Assembly: GCF_000002425.4 (NCBI RefSeq)
Contig: NC_037262.1
Location: 8,244,998-8,308,997 of the forward strand
Origin: Physcomitrium patens
Taxonomy: Eukaryota; Streptophyta; Bryopsida; Funariales; Funariaceae
Length of the DNA: 64,000 nt
Direction of reading: 5' to 3'
Position 1 is the first letter of the stretch, and the number at the start of each line of letters is the position of its first letter. This document shows, one piece after another, positions 25,324-35,523 of this stretch. A model generated the notes under the pieces. The model saw only the letters and a program-made list of their open reading frames with translations. It searched no databases and was not told where the DNA came from. Made by a program: the position numbers and the translations under genes.

Positions 25324-28300
25324 TCATCTTGGTTTTGATGGATGTCGTTGATGAAAAACTTTGACTTTAGCTGATGCATTTGCTAGATTCCTGGATGGCT
25401 CCCATGTGCGCTCACTAATATCATATCCGCGCCAATGAACAAGATATTCTAGCTTATTTCGGCGCCGCCTTGAGTCTAATATCTCTTCCACCTCAAATTC
25501 TTCATTATTATCTACTTCTATAGGAGGCGGTGGCATTTGTCTTCTTCCTTGTATATCCACTGTCTTATATGGTTCAAGAAGAGACACGTGGAATACAGGA
25601 TGGATCTTCATTGACTCCGGTAGATGTAACCGATATGCAACTGGGTTGATCTGTTCAGAAACAGAAAAGGGGTCAAGCCTACGATAGTCCAATTTGTCAC
25701 AAGGTCGAGTGGTCTTGATATTGCGACGAAGTAGCCATACCTTATCACCCACGTTGAGTTGTGGTTGCTCTTTACGATATACATCTGCATTTATCTTTTG
25801 TCGTTCTTGAGCTTTCTTCAACTGCGCCTTCATTATTGCATGTAACTCTGACAACCGATTTGCCATATCTTCTGCTGCAGGATTATCAACTTTTGAAAAA
25901 TCAAAAGTATCAAGTCGTGGATGATAGCCATAATTGGCAAAGAAAGGTGTTTGTTGCGTGGAAGAATGTACCGTATTATTATAAGCAAACTCTGCCAATG
26001 GCAGAAGGTTTGTCCAATCATCTTGTTGGTAGTTGATAGTACACCTTAAATACTGTTCCAAGACTTGGTTTACGCGCTCTGTTTGTCCATCAGTTTGAGG
26101 ATGGAAAGCTGAAGATAGCTTTATGTCCACTTTTAAAATCTTGAAAAGAGTCCTCCAGAATCTCGACACAAATTGAGTTCCCCTATCCGATATGATATCT
26201 TTAGGTAATCCATGATAGCGATAGATATTATCAATGAAAAGCTTAGCTGTTTCTTCACCTGTGATAGATTTTGTACATGGCATAAAATGTGCCATCTTGG
26301 TGAAACGATCTACTATCACAAATATAGAATCATAAGATCTTGAGTTTGGAAGATCTGTGATGAAATCCATAGAAACAGAAGACCATGGTTGTTCTGGTAT
26401 AGGTAATGGCTGAAGAAGTCCGTAAGGTCGATGTCGAGGAATTTTTGATCTTGAACAAATATCACATGATTGTACAAAGTCTTTGACTGACTTCCACATT
26501 TGTGGCCACCAAAAATCTCTTGATATGAGTTCCAGAGTCTTATTATATCCAAAGTGCCCTGCTGCTGGAAAGTCATGACGTGCTTGAAGAACACGCAAAC
26601 GTGCTTTTCCTTCTGGAACATATAGGCGTCCTTCAAAATATAATAGATTATTCTTGAACTCGAACTTAGAAGAATCATGAGACTTGGAAGAATTATTCTC
26701 GATATCATAAACAAGAGGGTCTGAGGACATACTGGACTGGATTTGCTTCAGAAAAGTTGAATCAACAATCAATGTTGATTTCACTGCTCGGAGATGAAAT
26801 TGCTCTGGTTTCAAGAGGACCGTTCTTTGTTGCTCAAAAGCTGCATCTCCTTCTTTTGGTGCAAAATAAGAACGTCTAGACAGGGCATCGGACAAACCTT
26901 GTTGTTTTCCTGGCCGATAAGTGATAATGAAGTCGAATCTTGACAAAGACATACTCCAACGAGCTTGACGACGATTCAACACGCGTGCTGACATGAAATA
27001 CTCGAGGTTCTTGTGATCTGTATACACAGTGACTGGACTAGAAGCGCCTTCTAGATAATGACGCCATTCTTGAAAGGAATCCACGATCGCAAGAAGTTCT
27101 TTATCGTGGATCTCATAATTGATCTCGGCTGCTGAGAATTTTCTTGAATGAAAAGCTATCGGATGAAGTTTGTCATCTGTTCCCATTTGTGATAAAACTG
27201 CACCCAAGGCAAAATCCGATGCGTCTGTTTCCATAAAAAATACCTTGGAAAAGTCAACACGATATAAGACTGGTGCAGAGACAAACGATGTCTTCAAGGC
27301 TTCAAATGCTGCTTCCGCTTCTTGATTCCATTGGAATTTATCTTTACTAGTCAAGCGTGTAAGTGGAGCTGCAACTCGTGAGAAGTCTTTGATGAAGATC
27401 CGATAGTAATTGGCAAATCCCAAGAAACATTGGACATCTCTTACAGTCTTTGGAATCTTCCAATCCATGATTGTTTGGACTTTCTTAGAATCCATCATAA
27501 GACCATCATTTGAAATGATGTATCCTAAAAAGTCAACTTGAGTAGTGTGAAATACACACTTTTCTATCTTGGCGTACAATCCTGCATCTCTAAGTTTTTG
27601 TAATACTTGACGAACATGTATTTCATGTTCTTCAACATTCTTAGAATAAATCAGGATATCGTCTAGGTAGCAGACGACAAAATTGTCTAAGAATTCACGA
27701 AATACATCATTCATGAGATGTTGAAAAGCAGCTGGTGCATTCGTGAGTCCAAAAGGCATGACATTGTATTCAAAGTGTCCGTACCTGGTTCGAAACGCAG
27801 TCTTCCATTCATCTCCTTCTTTGATCCGTACTAGATTATATGCTCCTCTTAGATCTATTTTTGTATAGATCTTAGCTTGATTTAACTGGTCAAGGAGTCC
27901 TGATATCAAAGGTAATGGATACCTGTTCTTGATTGTGATCTTGTTGAGTCCTCGATAGTCAACACACATTCGTAAAGATCCATCTTTTTTCTTTACGAAT
28001 AAAATTGGAGCTCCTGCTGGAGATTTTGAATGGCGTATGAAATTCTTCGCTAAATTCTCATCAATGTATGTCTTGAGTTCAGCCAACTCATCTTGCGATA
28101 AACTGTAAATTGGTCCAAATGGTGGCTGAGTTCCTTCCTTGAGATCGATTGAACAATTGTATGGGCGATGCTCAGGAAGAATATCTGCATTCTTTTTCTC
28201 AAAAACGTCTTGATAATCCTGATATTGACTTGGAATGCCACTTGAAGTCTTTACGCTTTCAGAAATAGGTGCAGCATAAATAGCAAAAGTTGATCCTTCT

Positions 28301-28887
28301 TTTGCTGCGTGTATAAATGCTTTTGCACCTATAAGTGCGGGTTTTACTATACTATACTCATGGTTTTTTACTTGATTAATAGAACTGTTACTAATGCTCC
28401 AAGGAAAATCAAGTTTACGAGAAATCCAATCTATTCAAGGATTATACTTTTCTAACCATGATAAGCCTAAAATTATTGGATTAGAGGGAGATCTAATTAT
28501 ATTAAAAATTACGCAACTACTATGACCATTTATTACTACATCTACAGGAAGTGTTTCGTGAGTTACATCTCCAGAAGACAACGGACGACCATCTATGACT
28601 TCTACGTGTACAGGTTTAGTTTTTTGTATTAATGATATTCTATGACATCTAGCAAATTCTTCATCTAAAAAACAAGCTGAGGCTCCTGAATCTATCAAGG
28701 CAGAGGCTTTGTAATTATTAGGTCCTAAACGCACATCTATTATAAAACAAGGAGATGGTTTTGAGGAGAGGATAGGACCTTCATTAGAAGTTGTACAAGA
28801 TTCCAGCCGCACGGTCCCTATTGTAGCTGGACGTACTCGTTTTCCGACATACTGTCTTCTTTCACAGTTGTACTCCTCATTTTGTAT
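25324..28887 (-). CDS. pol: E1 pro-pol: protease, RT, RNase H, integrase, chromodomain
   Basis: One frame of about 1188 codons overlaps the end of gag in the -1 frame and contains a single stop, TGA at 28435-28437. Protease: IDSGASACFLD near 28690. After the stop, in order: RT with DLRGAYN and catalytic YLDD (about residues 140-143 counted from 28086), RNase H (TDASDFALGAVLSQ, YEIHDKELLAIVDSF), integrase with an HHCC zinc site (HFGYNKTLELI to CDICSRSK) and DDE region (SMDFITDLP, ISDRGTQFVSRFW, TDGQTERVNQVLEQ), then a C-terminal chromodomain (LEYLVHWRGYDISERTWEP). The chromodomain places it among chromoviruses, which tend to insert in heterochromatin. The E2 copy has CAA at the TGA position, so the stop is derived. 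Confidence 0.9.
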
Positions 28888-29825
28888 TTACGTCGCTTCT
28901 TTGGACAATGTTGAGCAGTGTGCTTAGGTTCTCCACAATATAAGCACAATCCTTCTTGTCGACGACGAGACTTTTCTTGCTCAGTAAGAGGTTTGAAACG
29001 TACCGCATCAATTTGCATATCCTCTACTTCTGAAGGTATGTGTTGAGGAGACGTCGGTGTTGTCATTGAATTGTAGTAACGTTGAGGCCCACTTGTGCGA
29101 CTCTCGGATCGAAATTCAAAAAGTCGATTGTCGCACTTCACAGCAAAGTCAATTGCTTGACTCAATGTTTGAGGATCAGGTAAATTAAGCATCAATTTCT
29201 TTACCTCATATTGTAATCCGTAGAGAAATTGACTCACAAGTGCGGCATCATCCCACTTGATATCAGTTGCAAGTTGTCGAAATTGCGAAGCATATAATGT
29301 TACTGATCGATTGCCTTGTCGCAAAATACGGATCTTGTTGGTTGCAACACGAATTGCATCATGTTCTCCAAACATGGATCGAAACTCCGCCAAAAAAGCC
29401 TCTAGATTATCCAATATTGGATCTCGTCGTTCAAGAAAAGATGAAAACCATGACAATGCTGATCCTGAAAGAAGTGTACCAATGAATCTAACTTGTGACC
29501 CTGGAATTGGATAGCTCTGGGGTTGAAGTTCAATCACTAGTTGGACCTGATTGATGAATCCTCGAAGCTTGGATCTGGTACCATCAAACTTCTCGGGCAA
29601 GGCAACTCTCGGTTCTCTAACACTCGAAGGGTGTTCCATTCTAGGAGAAGGGACATGGTTTGGTGCAGATGTTGAAGCAGCCCCAATCATCTCTATATCT
29701 TCACTTTCTACCATTCTTGTTGCTCCTTGTGGTGGTAAATTGAGTTGATGCATCGCAAGCATTAACTCCCTCAATTGTTCTTGCATCTGTGCCATTGTAC
29801 TCTTCATTTCAACAAGCTCTGCCAT
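28818..29825 (-). CDS. gag: E1 gag polyprotein
   Basis: A 335-aa frame from ATG (29825) to TAG. The N-terminal part is Met/Gln-rich and helical. Residues ~80-250 correspond to the retrotransposon Gag capsid region (PEKFDGTRSKLRGFINQ, YASQFRQLATDIKWDD). A CX2CX4HX4C zinc knuckle, CLYCGEPKHTAQHC, lies near residues 294-307. It forms the particle and packages element RNA in this family. The last ~23 codons overlap the pro-pol frame, which is read one base back. Confidence 0.92.
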   Translation of the reverse strand: MAELVEMKSTMAQMQEQLRELMLAMHQLNLPPQGATRMVESEDIEMIGAASTSAPNHVPSPRMEHPSSVREPRVALPEKFDGTRSKLRGFINQVQLVIELQPQSYPIPGSQVRFIGTLLSGSALSWFSSFLERRDPILDNLEAFLAEFRSMFGEHDAIRVATNKIRILRQGNRSVTLYASQFRQLATDIKWDDAALVSQFLYGLQYEVKKLMLNLPDPQTLSQAIDFAVKCDNRLFEFRSESRTSGPQRYYNSMTTPTSPQHIPSEVEDMQIDAVRFKPLTEQEKSRRRQEGLCLYCGEPKHTAQHCPKKRRKYKMRSTTVKEDSMSENEYVQLQ

Positions 29826-30001
29826 AGTAGCACTTAGAAAAGAGAAGATGTCTAATAACGCTCAAAACAAATAGAAGAGAGGAATTGATAACAAAGAAAA
29901 TACTAAGAACAATATCAGTTTAAAAGAGGGTAATCCGCAACTTCTAATGCGCTTATGTCTTATCAAGAAAAAGGGGTAATCCACTCTTAATCAAGAAAAG
30001 A

Positions 30002-30018
30002 CAAAGCTCTGATATTGT
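30002..30018 (-). other. E1 primer-binding-site candidate
   Basis: On the element strand CAATATCAGAGC lies about 20 nt inside the 5' LTR end. TATCAGAGC matches the part of plant PBSs complementary to initiator tRNA-Met, but the usual leading TGG is CAA here and in E2 (near 38876). It may be the true PBS, a shifted relic, or chance. Confidence 0.4.
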
Positions 30019-30037
30019 AAGTGCACTCTTGTCAATC

Positions 30038-30567
30038 TGTCAAGGACAAGAACTCGATGAAAGCTAAAGAGTAAGTGAGACTTTTTTCAAAAAGAAATAG
30101 GACAAAATAGAAATATGTATATTAAGAAAGAAACTGGAATGGCTATTGCCAAAATACAAGAAAACTAGAGACCCTTGAAACTAGACTAGAAGCAAGAAAG
30201 GAGTTGACAAGAGTGAAGAGGGCTTCACTCTTGCCTCTATATATACTATCTAACTAGAAGCCACGTGGCGATGTTCTATAAGACCTCCAATATATGTTGA
30301 CTTTCTAGGCCACATGCCTTTGCTTGCAAGGCAAGTTTTCTATGGATGGACCACGTAGTTAGCTTGTTCTTTAAGCTTCCAACATGCGTGGCACATGGCT
30401 AACTTGTTGACCAAGTTTCTAACCTAAAAGTCAACTATAGACTCCTATAAAGTCAAAGCAGCGTCTATGAAGCTTCTAAAAAGCTTCTCTAGAAGATATT
30501 ACACAATTAACCTACTTTTACATACTTTTATCTATTCATATAGGTAATTATATGTATGTCCGTGACA
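30038..30567 (-). repeat. E1 5' LTR (530 bp)
   Basis: Same length as the 3' LTR with about five transition differences. It drives transcription leftward in the window: TATA-like TATATATA near 30240, a pyrimidine-rich leader after it, and GAAGCTTC at 30469-30476 upstream. It ends at CTTCA (30568-30572), the right target duplication. Confidence 0.95.
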
Positions 30568-30572
30568 CTTCA
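30568..30572. other. Target-site duplication CTTCA (right) of E1
   Basis: Matches 24231-24235 exactly. Removing E1 and one copy restores continuity of the copia RT remnant. Confidence 0.95.
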
Positions 30573-31704
30573 TTGGAACTATGAATCATTCAAGTTCCTA
30601 CATGTACACATCCTCTTGCAATTCTTTATAAAAAAAATATATAGTTTTTACATTAAGATGTTGTATTGGCCATGCTTGACTTGTAGCTAAGGCGACTATG
30701 GAATGAACTGGATTCCACTTCACCACTAGTACAAAAGTATCCTTGAACTCAATCCCTTTACATTATTTGAAGTCGCATGCTACCAACTAGACTTTCAGCT
30801 TATGTGGCTTATTATCAAGGATTAGTTTGATATTATAAATTGACCTTGACATGATTAGCTTCTTACTTGCCAGTAGATCTATCATCATCTATATATTATT
30901 TTGGTGGATCAATTCAATTTCTTATTCCATTACCTATCTCCATCCTTTGTGATACAATACCTTGCGATAATTGATTGATTTATTAGTAGCTATTACGATA
31001 TTGATGAAATTTTCTTAGATAAGCTCGTTGAAGTATAGGACTATGAGTACCTCATCTCAATAGTCCTATATTCAATATGATGGATATCTATCTCAATGCA
31101 TGTTTATTTATATGGATGTAAGATTGGAGTTTGGCAGTTTAATTGGAGAGGCAAGAAGTTGTTATCAAAGGTCAAGAATGCTATTTTCATCAAAGATGGG
31201 CCAATCCACTTTGATTAAGATATCTGATTTTTTCAATTTTTCTACAAGTTTAATGCATGGAATGGCATCCTTTGTGTGTGATTGGTGTTCAATAAATGAC
31301 ACATGTTCAATACATGTTTAATGTCATAAATTATTAAGATTATTTATTCTATTTGATAGTAGATCATACTCAACCTCTACCTCAAAGCCAATGATTCTTT
31401 TATTGAACCTCATATCCTGTGTCACTGCAATTTTTCTTTGAATTATAACATTTGAATGCTTTAGAGTTGGAGTCATAACTGACTAGTATGCTTTCGGTTG
31501 TCTTTGAATTATAGTGTCTGATATTCAAATAGATCCAAGTTTTTATTAAATTAACCCACCTATCATAACCATCATAAAAAGAAAAAATGATCTCAAGATT
31601 CATTTCTCTGTTGGATCTACAACCAATAAAAACCAACCACACTCATCTTGATTACCATATTCTTTATCATTCATCAAGGGAGTCTATTTAGTAAAAGAAT
31701 GGGT
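30573..31704 (-). pseudogene. Ty1/copia pol remnant, 5' part (integrase to RT)
   Basis: Minus-strand reading from 31640 shows an integrase-like YDGYDRWVNLI and the post-integrase block ILVSYDSNSKAFKCYNSKK. Near 30650-30860 are copia RT landmarks: LVACDFK, GIEFKDTFVLVVKW, LNVKTIYFFYKELQEDVYM. Stops are common. It joins the 22269-24235 remnant across E1. Gag, protease and the 5' LTR were not found to the right, so the element is truncated near 31.7 kb. Confidence 0.8.
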
Positions 31705-32310
31705 CTAATTAACATCTCCCTCTACACATAGTTTGTGGGGTGTTAGAGGCGCAGTCGATGTCAAGGTAATGGAGAGGTCTGAGTTATGAAGATTGCCGTC
31801 GGTGCTGAGACTGCGCTGGATTCCCACCAGCTTCATATCACGGTTGAGCTTGCATTTCACTGGAAAGCATAGCTGATACGTCAGAAGATATGCGATGCAG
31901 CGCCTGCCAATGCTTCTGAATTTTACAAGTAATAAACTCTGCATGGGAGTGTCGAATTCTGGCAGACCTGCTTGCTCTCGTTGATGGGGCTTAAGCTGCT
32001 GCATGATTGTCGAATCTGATGACGTTGAATTCTTAACCCCTGGTATGGGGTAGCCAATGTCTTCAATCCCATGGAACCTATACCTTTGTGATGTATTAAA
32101 TGCCTTCATTGTAGCAGCTATGATGTTTACTCCACTGAAGGGTGTAGCCACAATGCAGGCTTGAGAAATTTCTTTATATAAACTTGCATGATGAAGGTCA
32201 ATTATGATTGCAAGCCTTGAAACCCCGTACAGAGGCTCATCACACTCGAAGCATTCAGATAGCTTACTAAAATATACCTGCCAGTGCTTTAGGGTTGTAG
32301 TTGCCTGCAA
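31705..32310 (-). CDS. Candidate uncharacterised gene fragment (~200 codons)
   Basis: A 200-codon frame without ATG at its start. It begins just after GAATTGCAG, which would serve as a splice acceptor, so it may be a last exon. Composition is more gene-like than the surrounding retroelement DNA. I recognise no domain. Shorter frames at 32316-32522 (ATG start, basic) and 32625-32855 on the same strand could be earlier exons, but I could not build a convincing joined model. Chance or a decayed gene remain possible. Confidence 0.25.
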   Translation of the reverse strand: MQATTTLKHWQVYFSKLSECFECDEPLYGVSRLAIIIDLHHASLYKEISQACIVATPFSGVNIIAATMKAFNTSQRYRFHGIEDIGYPIPGVKNSTSSDSTIMQQLKPHQREQAGLPEFDTPMQSLLLVKFRSIGRRCIAYLLTYQLCFPVKCKLNRDMKLVGIQRSLSTDGNLHNSDLSITLTSTAPLTPHKLCVEGDVN

Positions 32311-33462
32311 TTCTTTTACAGCTTGAGTGATGGTAGGGTGTCAGTACTGGCAAGTGATATGATCGGTAGATTTACATCTGCAGGTGAGGTGACGCTGCTA
32401 ACTTCCCTATACCTGCTTGATTTGGTGTCACTTGCTTGCTTGGCCGCTATTTTTTCGAGTTTAAATTTAGCCATGGTTTGATGTGTTAACCTACTCAGTT
32501 TCTTCGTGAATCTTTGGCTCATTCGCTGCTCTATATGTACGATTGGAAAGATTTTTTTAAGAAAGTCGACATCAGGTTGCTTGTTTGAGTTTCTTATTCT
32601 GCGAACGTGAAATGCAATTCACGCCTAACTTGAAGAGCAGGGAATGAATTGTCGAGTTCCGTTTGTGGTGAAGATTCCAACAAATAGTGTGCCAACTTCT
32701 CTTAAACTCCTAATTATATTTGGAAGTTCTGCTTTGTTACTTGATTGGCAGTCCTTCAAGGAAAGAGACATACTGCTGTTCTCTGTTATTGGCAGGCTCA
32801 GAGCTGCTACCAGATAAACAAAATTGAACTTCATACTCTGTCCCTTCACAATCAAGCCCTAATCCTTCAAATGGCACCACTAAAACAGGTGGGTTACGCC
32901 AAATTCTTCACAGCGTAAGGCTCTCAGACGCCAATAGAGCTTATGATTTACGCTTGTCCATACCTGCACAAAAATTACATAACAGATGAAAAGGCTGTAA
33001 TTGCAACTACCGAGGATCAGAATGAAGCTTCTGTCCTCACCGTGCATACAGACTTCGCAGATGAGCCCACGTAAGAAAGTTATTGCAGCATTTCTAAAAA
33101 AAACCCCTAACTTCCTGTTAATCCCCACTCGAAAGTACGTGCGTTGTACCTAATGGATAATACATTCACGACAAAGATTTCAACAAAAACTGCAAAAGTT
33201 CACACATGATTGTCGAATGGTACGCAAACAGCGGCCGGCAAGGCTCTTCATTTGGCACGTACTCTCAATTATCCATCCATCCCTGGTTATGGAACTCATC
33301 CGTTTGTTGTTGGAAATGCATAGGCGAATGGGCTCGGATCGAGAGGTGTCGCCCGTCACGCGAGGACGCAAGGAGCGAGAGGACGAGTGGCGTTGAATTT
33401 GGGGCCGAAGGATGGTGGTCGTCTGCTCATGATAGGAGCTTTGTGCACATTGCCCTGTCAAG
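32311..33462. promoter_or_regulatory. Region between the candidate ORF and ARPC3, including the ARPC3 promoter
   Basis: GC content rises toward the ARPC3 start. The last ~250 bases before 33463 are GC-rich and probably hold the promoter and leader. The minus-strand half could hold 5' exons of the 31.7 kb candidate. No motif is strong enough to name. Confidence 0.35.
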
Positions 33463-35523
33463 ATGGTGAGATACGCCTGTCAGTCTGATTCCTCCCAGTC
33501 CACTTTGATGTAGGTCCGCGTGATGGGTGAAGCTTTTCGGAATCCTTTTGTGTTTGGGGTGATGCTGATTTAGGCTCCCATGAGCAGGATTTTTAATGAG
33601 TCGGATTCAATAGTTGGATTCTGCTCGTGCGAGGGTTTTGCCTCATTGTTTTGTTTAAGTGGTGAGCAGAGGAGCTGGTTTTTTGTCTGTTTCTGTCGCA
33701 ATGATTAATTTGTTCATTTTGGTTTGTGGTCTCCATAGCTTTTAGCTCACTGATGTGTTTCTCTTGGATCTTGTCTGAGTTCTTCTTGCATTTTATGTAT
33801 CTTGGATGTTTTGAGGAAATGACTGCGCGCTCTGGTTGACCTCAATTTGGGTCGTTTCTGAAAGTTCGCCTTGGTGTTGCACTCTCGGCATCTGCAATTA
33901 GGTCTGCTTACGCTGGGCTGATATTGAGACATTTATAGTGGATTTTAGCGTGCACTTGGCTAGGATTATCGAGTCAGAGACCGAAGTACGGGCTCCCCCA
34001 AGAATCATTACTTCACACCAGCCTAAATACCGTGGAATTTTTTTCTGGGGGGTTGTGATCGTCTCATATGAGAAGTGAAATCCTTTCAGTTTCCTGAGAA
34101 TCGTTCATACTCTCCTTTCTAGGCCTTTATTGCTACTTGGGTTAGAGGACTAGTTTGATGAGATCAGAATTAGCTCTTGCTTGATCATTAAGCTACCGTA
34201 TCACCTTCTCAGCCTTAAACTTCGGGAAACCGGCACGGAAATTAGGCAGATCCGAGTTTAGTGTCAATGGATAGGTTAAGTCCATATGTTGCATATTATG
34301 AGGTTTGTGTTTGTGGTTGATAAATTTTCCTATCCTGGAATGCTTGTGCCCTTTATTTTAGTTGATCTGACATCCTTTCGAAATCTCCTTGGAATCATTG
34401 GAATAGGTAGATCTCAAAATGTATTTGATTAGGTCGATGAAATATACTGTTACCACGAAGTAGGTGCGTGAGGTTCAATATGATGGGGGTTCCATATAGG
34501 CTATTGGAGCTATGCAGTAAATATTGATCTCAATTTGCATTTACCTGTCTGGATTATGATCCATGGGTGATCTATAGAGTCGTCGAAGTATGGTTTCTCT
34601 GTCCGGTTACAGATTATGAACTTATATAAAATGATTGTTGCTTGTGTTCCTTTGTCGCAGGTCCATCATTCATCAGTTAAGGTTGATCCAGAAACGCAAC
34701 ATGCATGCAGTTGTCCAATTCTTCCTCTAAAAAGTCACATAAGAGGACCTGCTCCCAGTGCTGAAGCAGGTATATCTTCGCAATATTAATCTGATAATTT
34801 ATCGGTCATCGTGCTCTAGTTTATGATTCATGCATTGAATGAAGGTTTTTATGATCTTCGCATGCACCTATCGCGGGATTTACTGATCACTTACAGGAAT
34901 TGTCTATGTTATCTATGTAACCAGGTAGCACAGACATTATTGATGAGGCTATCAACTTCTTCCGGGCTAATGTACTATTTAGGAAGTTCGAAGTCAAAGG
35001 TTCTGCGGACAAGTTGCTTGTTTACTTGACTCTGTACATAAACATGGCCCTTAAACGCATTGAGGCATGCAAAACGGAGGCTGATGGCGTGAAGGCCATC
35101 ATTAACCTAGGGCTAGAGAAGTTTCCCATTCCTGGTGAACCTGGGTTTCCTTTGGGAGGCCTATTTACTGCACCGCAGACAAAGGAAGAAGGAGGTAACT
35201 AATTTTCTATTACCGCTGTAATCTGTCATGATGAAGTGAATCTTTTTTGATAGCTTGTTCCATCGAGAGTCTGTAATCCTTCTGCCTCGAAGGTTTGTTC
35301 TGATAGAATACCGTCTAGGCAATCGAATGCATGCAGCAGTGCGCTTGGATTAACGAAGGTTGTGTGGCTGTCTGCAGACTTATTGCGTAACTACTTCAAG
35401 CAAGTGCGGGAAGAGACTAGTGGAAGGTTGATGGAGAAAGTATATCGCCGAAATGGCACACCCAACAAGTGGTGGCTGGCTTTTGCAAAGAGAAAGTTTA
35501 TGAATATCATGATGCCGCTTTGA
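33463..35523 (+). CDS. ARPC3: Actin-related protein 2/3 complex subunit 3 (p21-ARC)
   Basis: Four exons: 33463-33465, 34661-34769, 34925-35194 and 35378-35523. All introns are GT-AG and the phases close to 175 aa plus stop, the usual family length. The protein starts MVHHSSVKVDPET and carries family signatures: CPILPLKSHIRGPAP, DIIDEAINFFRANVLF, LVYLTLYINMALKRIEAC, NLGLEKFPIPGEPGFPLGG, LLRNYFKQVREETSGRL and NKWWLAFAKRKFMN. ARPC3 is a core subunit of the Arp2/3 complex, which nucleates branched actin; in mosses it matters for tip growth of protonemal cells. Oddity: exon 1 contributes only the start codon, followed by a 1195-bp intron. The start assignment depends on this intron, but the join gives the expected plant N-terminus. 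Confidence 0.95.

Larger units (their letters stand above)
24236..30567 (-). mobile_element. E1: young full-length RLG1-like Ty3/gypsy chromovirus
   Basis: A 6332-bp element with 530-bp LTRs at both ends, perfect CTTCA duplications, a polypurine tract before the 3' LTR, intact gag, an almost intact pro-pol with chromodomain, and an intact extra ORF3. By eye the LTRs differ at about five positions, all transitions, so it inserted recently compared with the other copies. It lies inside a Ty1/copia RT remnant. Gag and pol are in different overlapping frames (-1). The one clear lesion is an in-frame TGA between protease and RT. Confidence 0.95.

Noticed and set aside
25833-26714. Open frames overlapping E1 pol in other frames (for example 25833-26021, 26316-26714, 25761-26036)
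   Set aside because: Shadows of the conserved pol frame; they have no motifs of their own and are not kept in E2.
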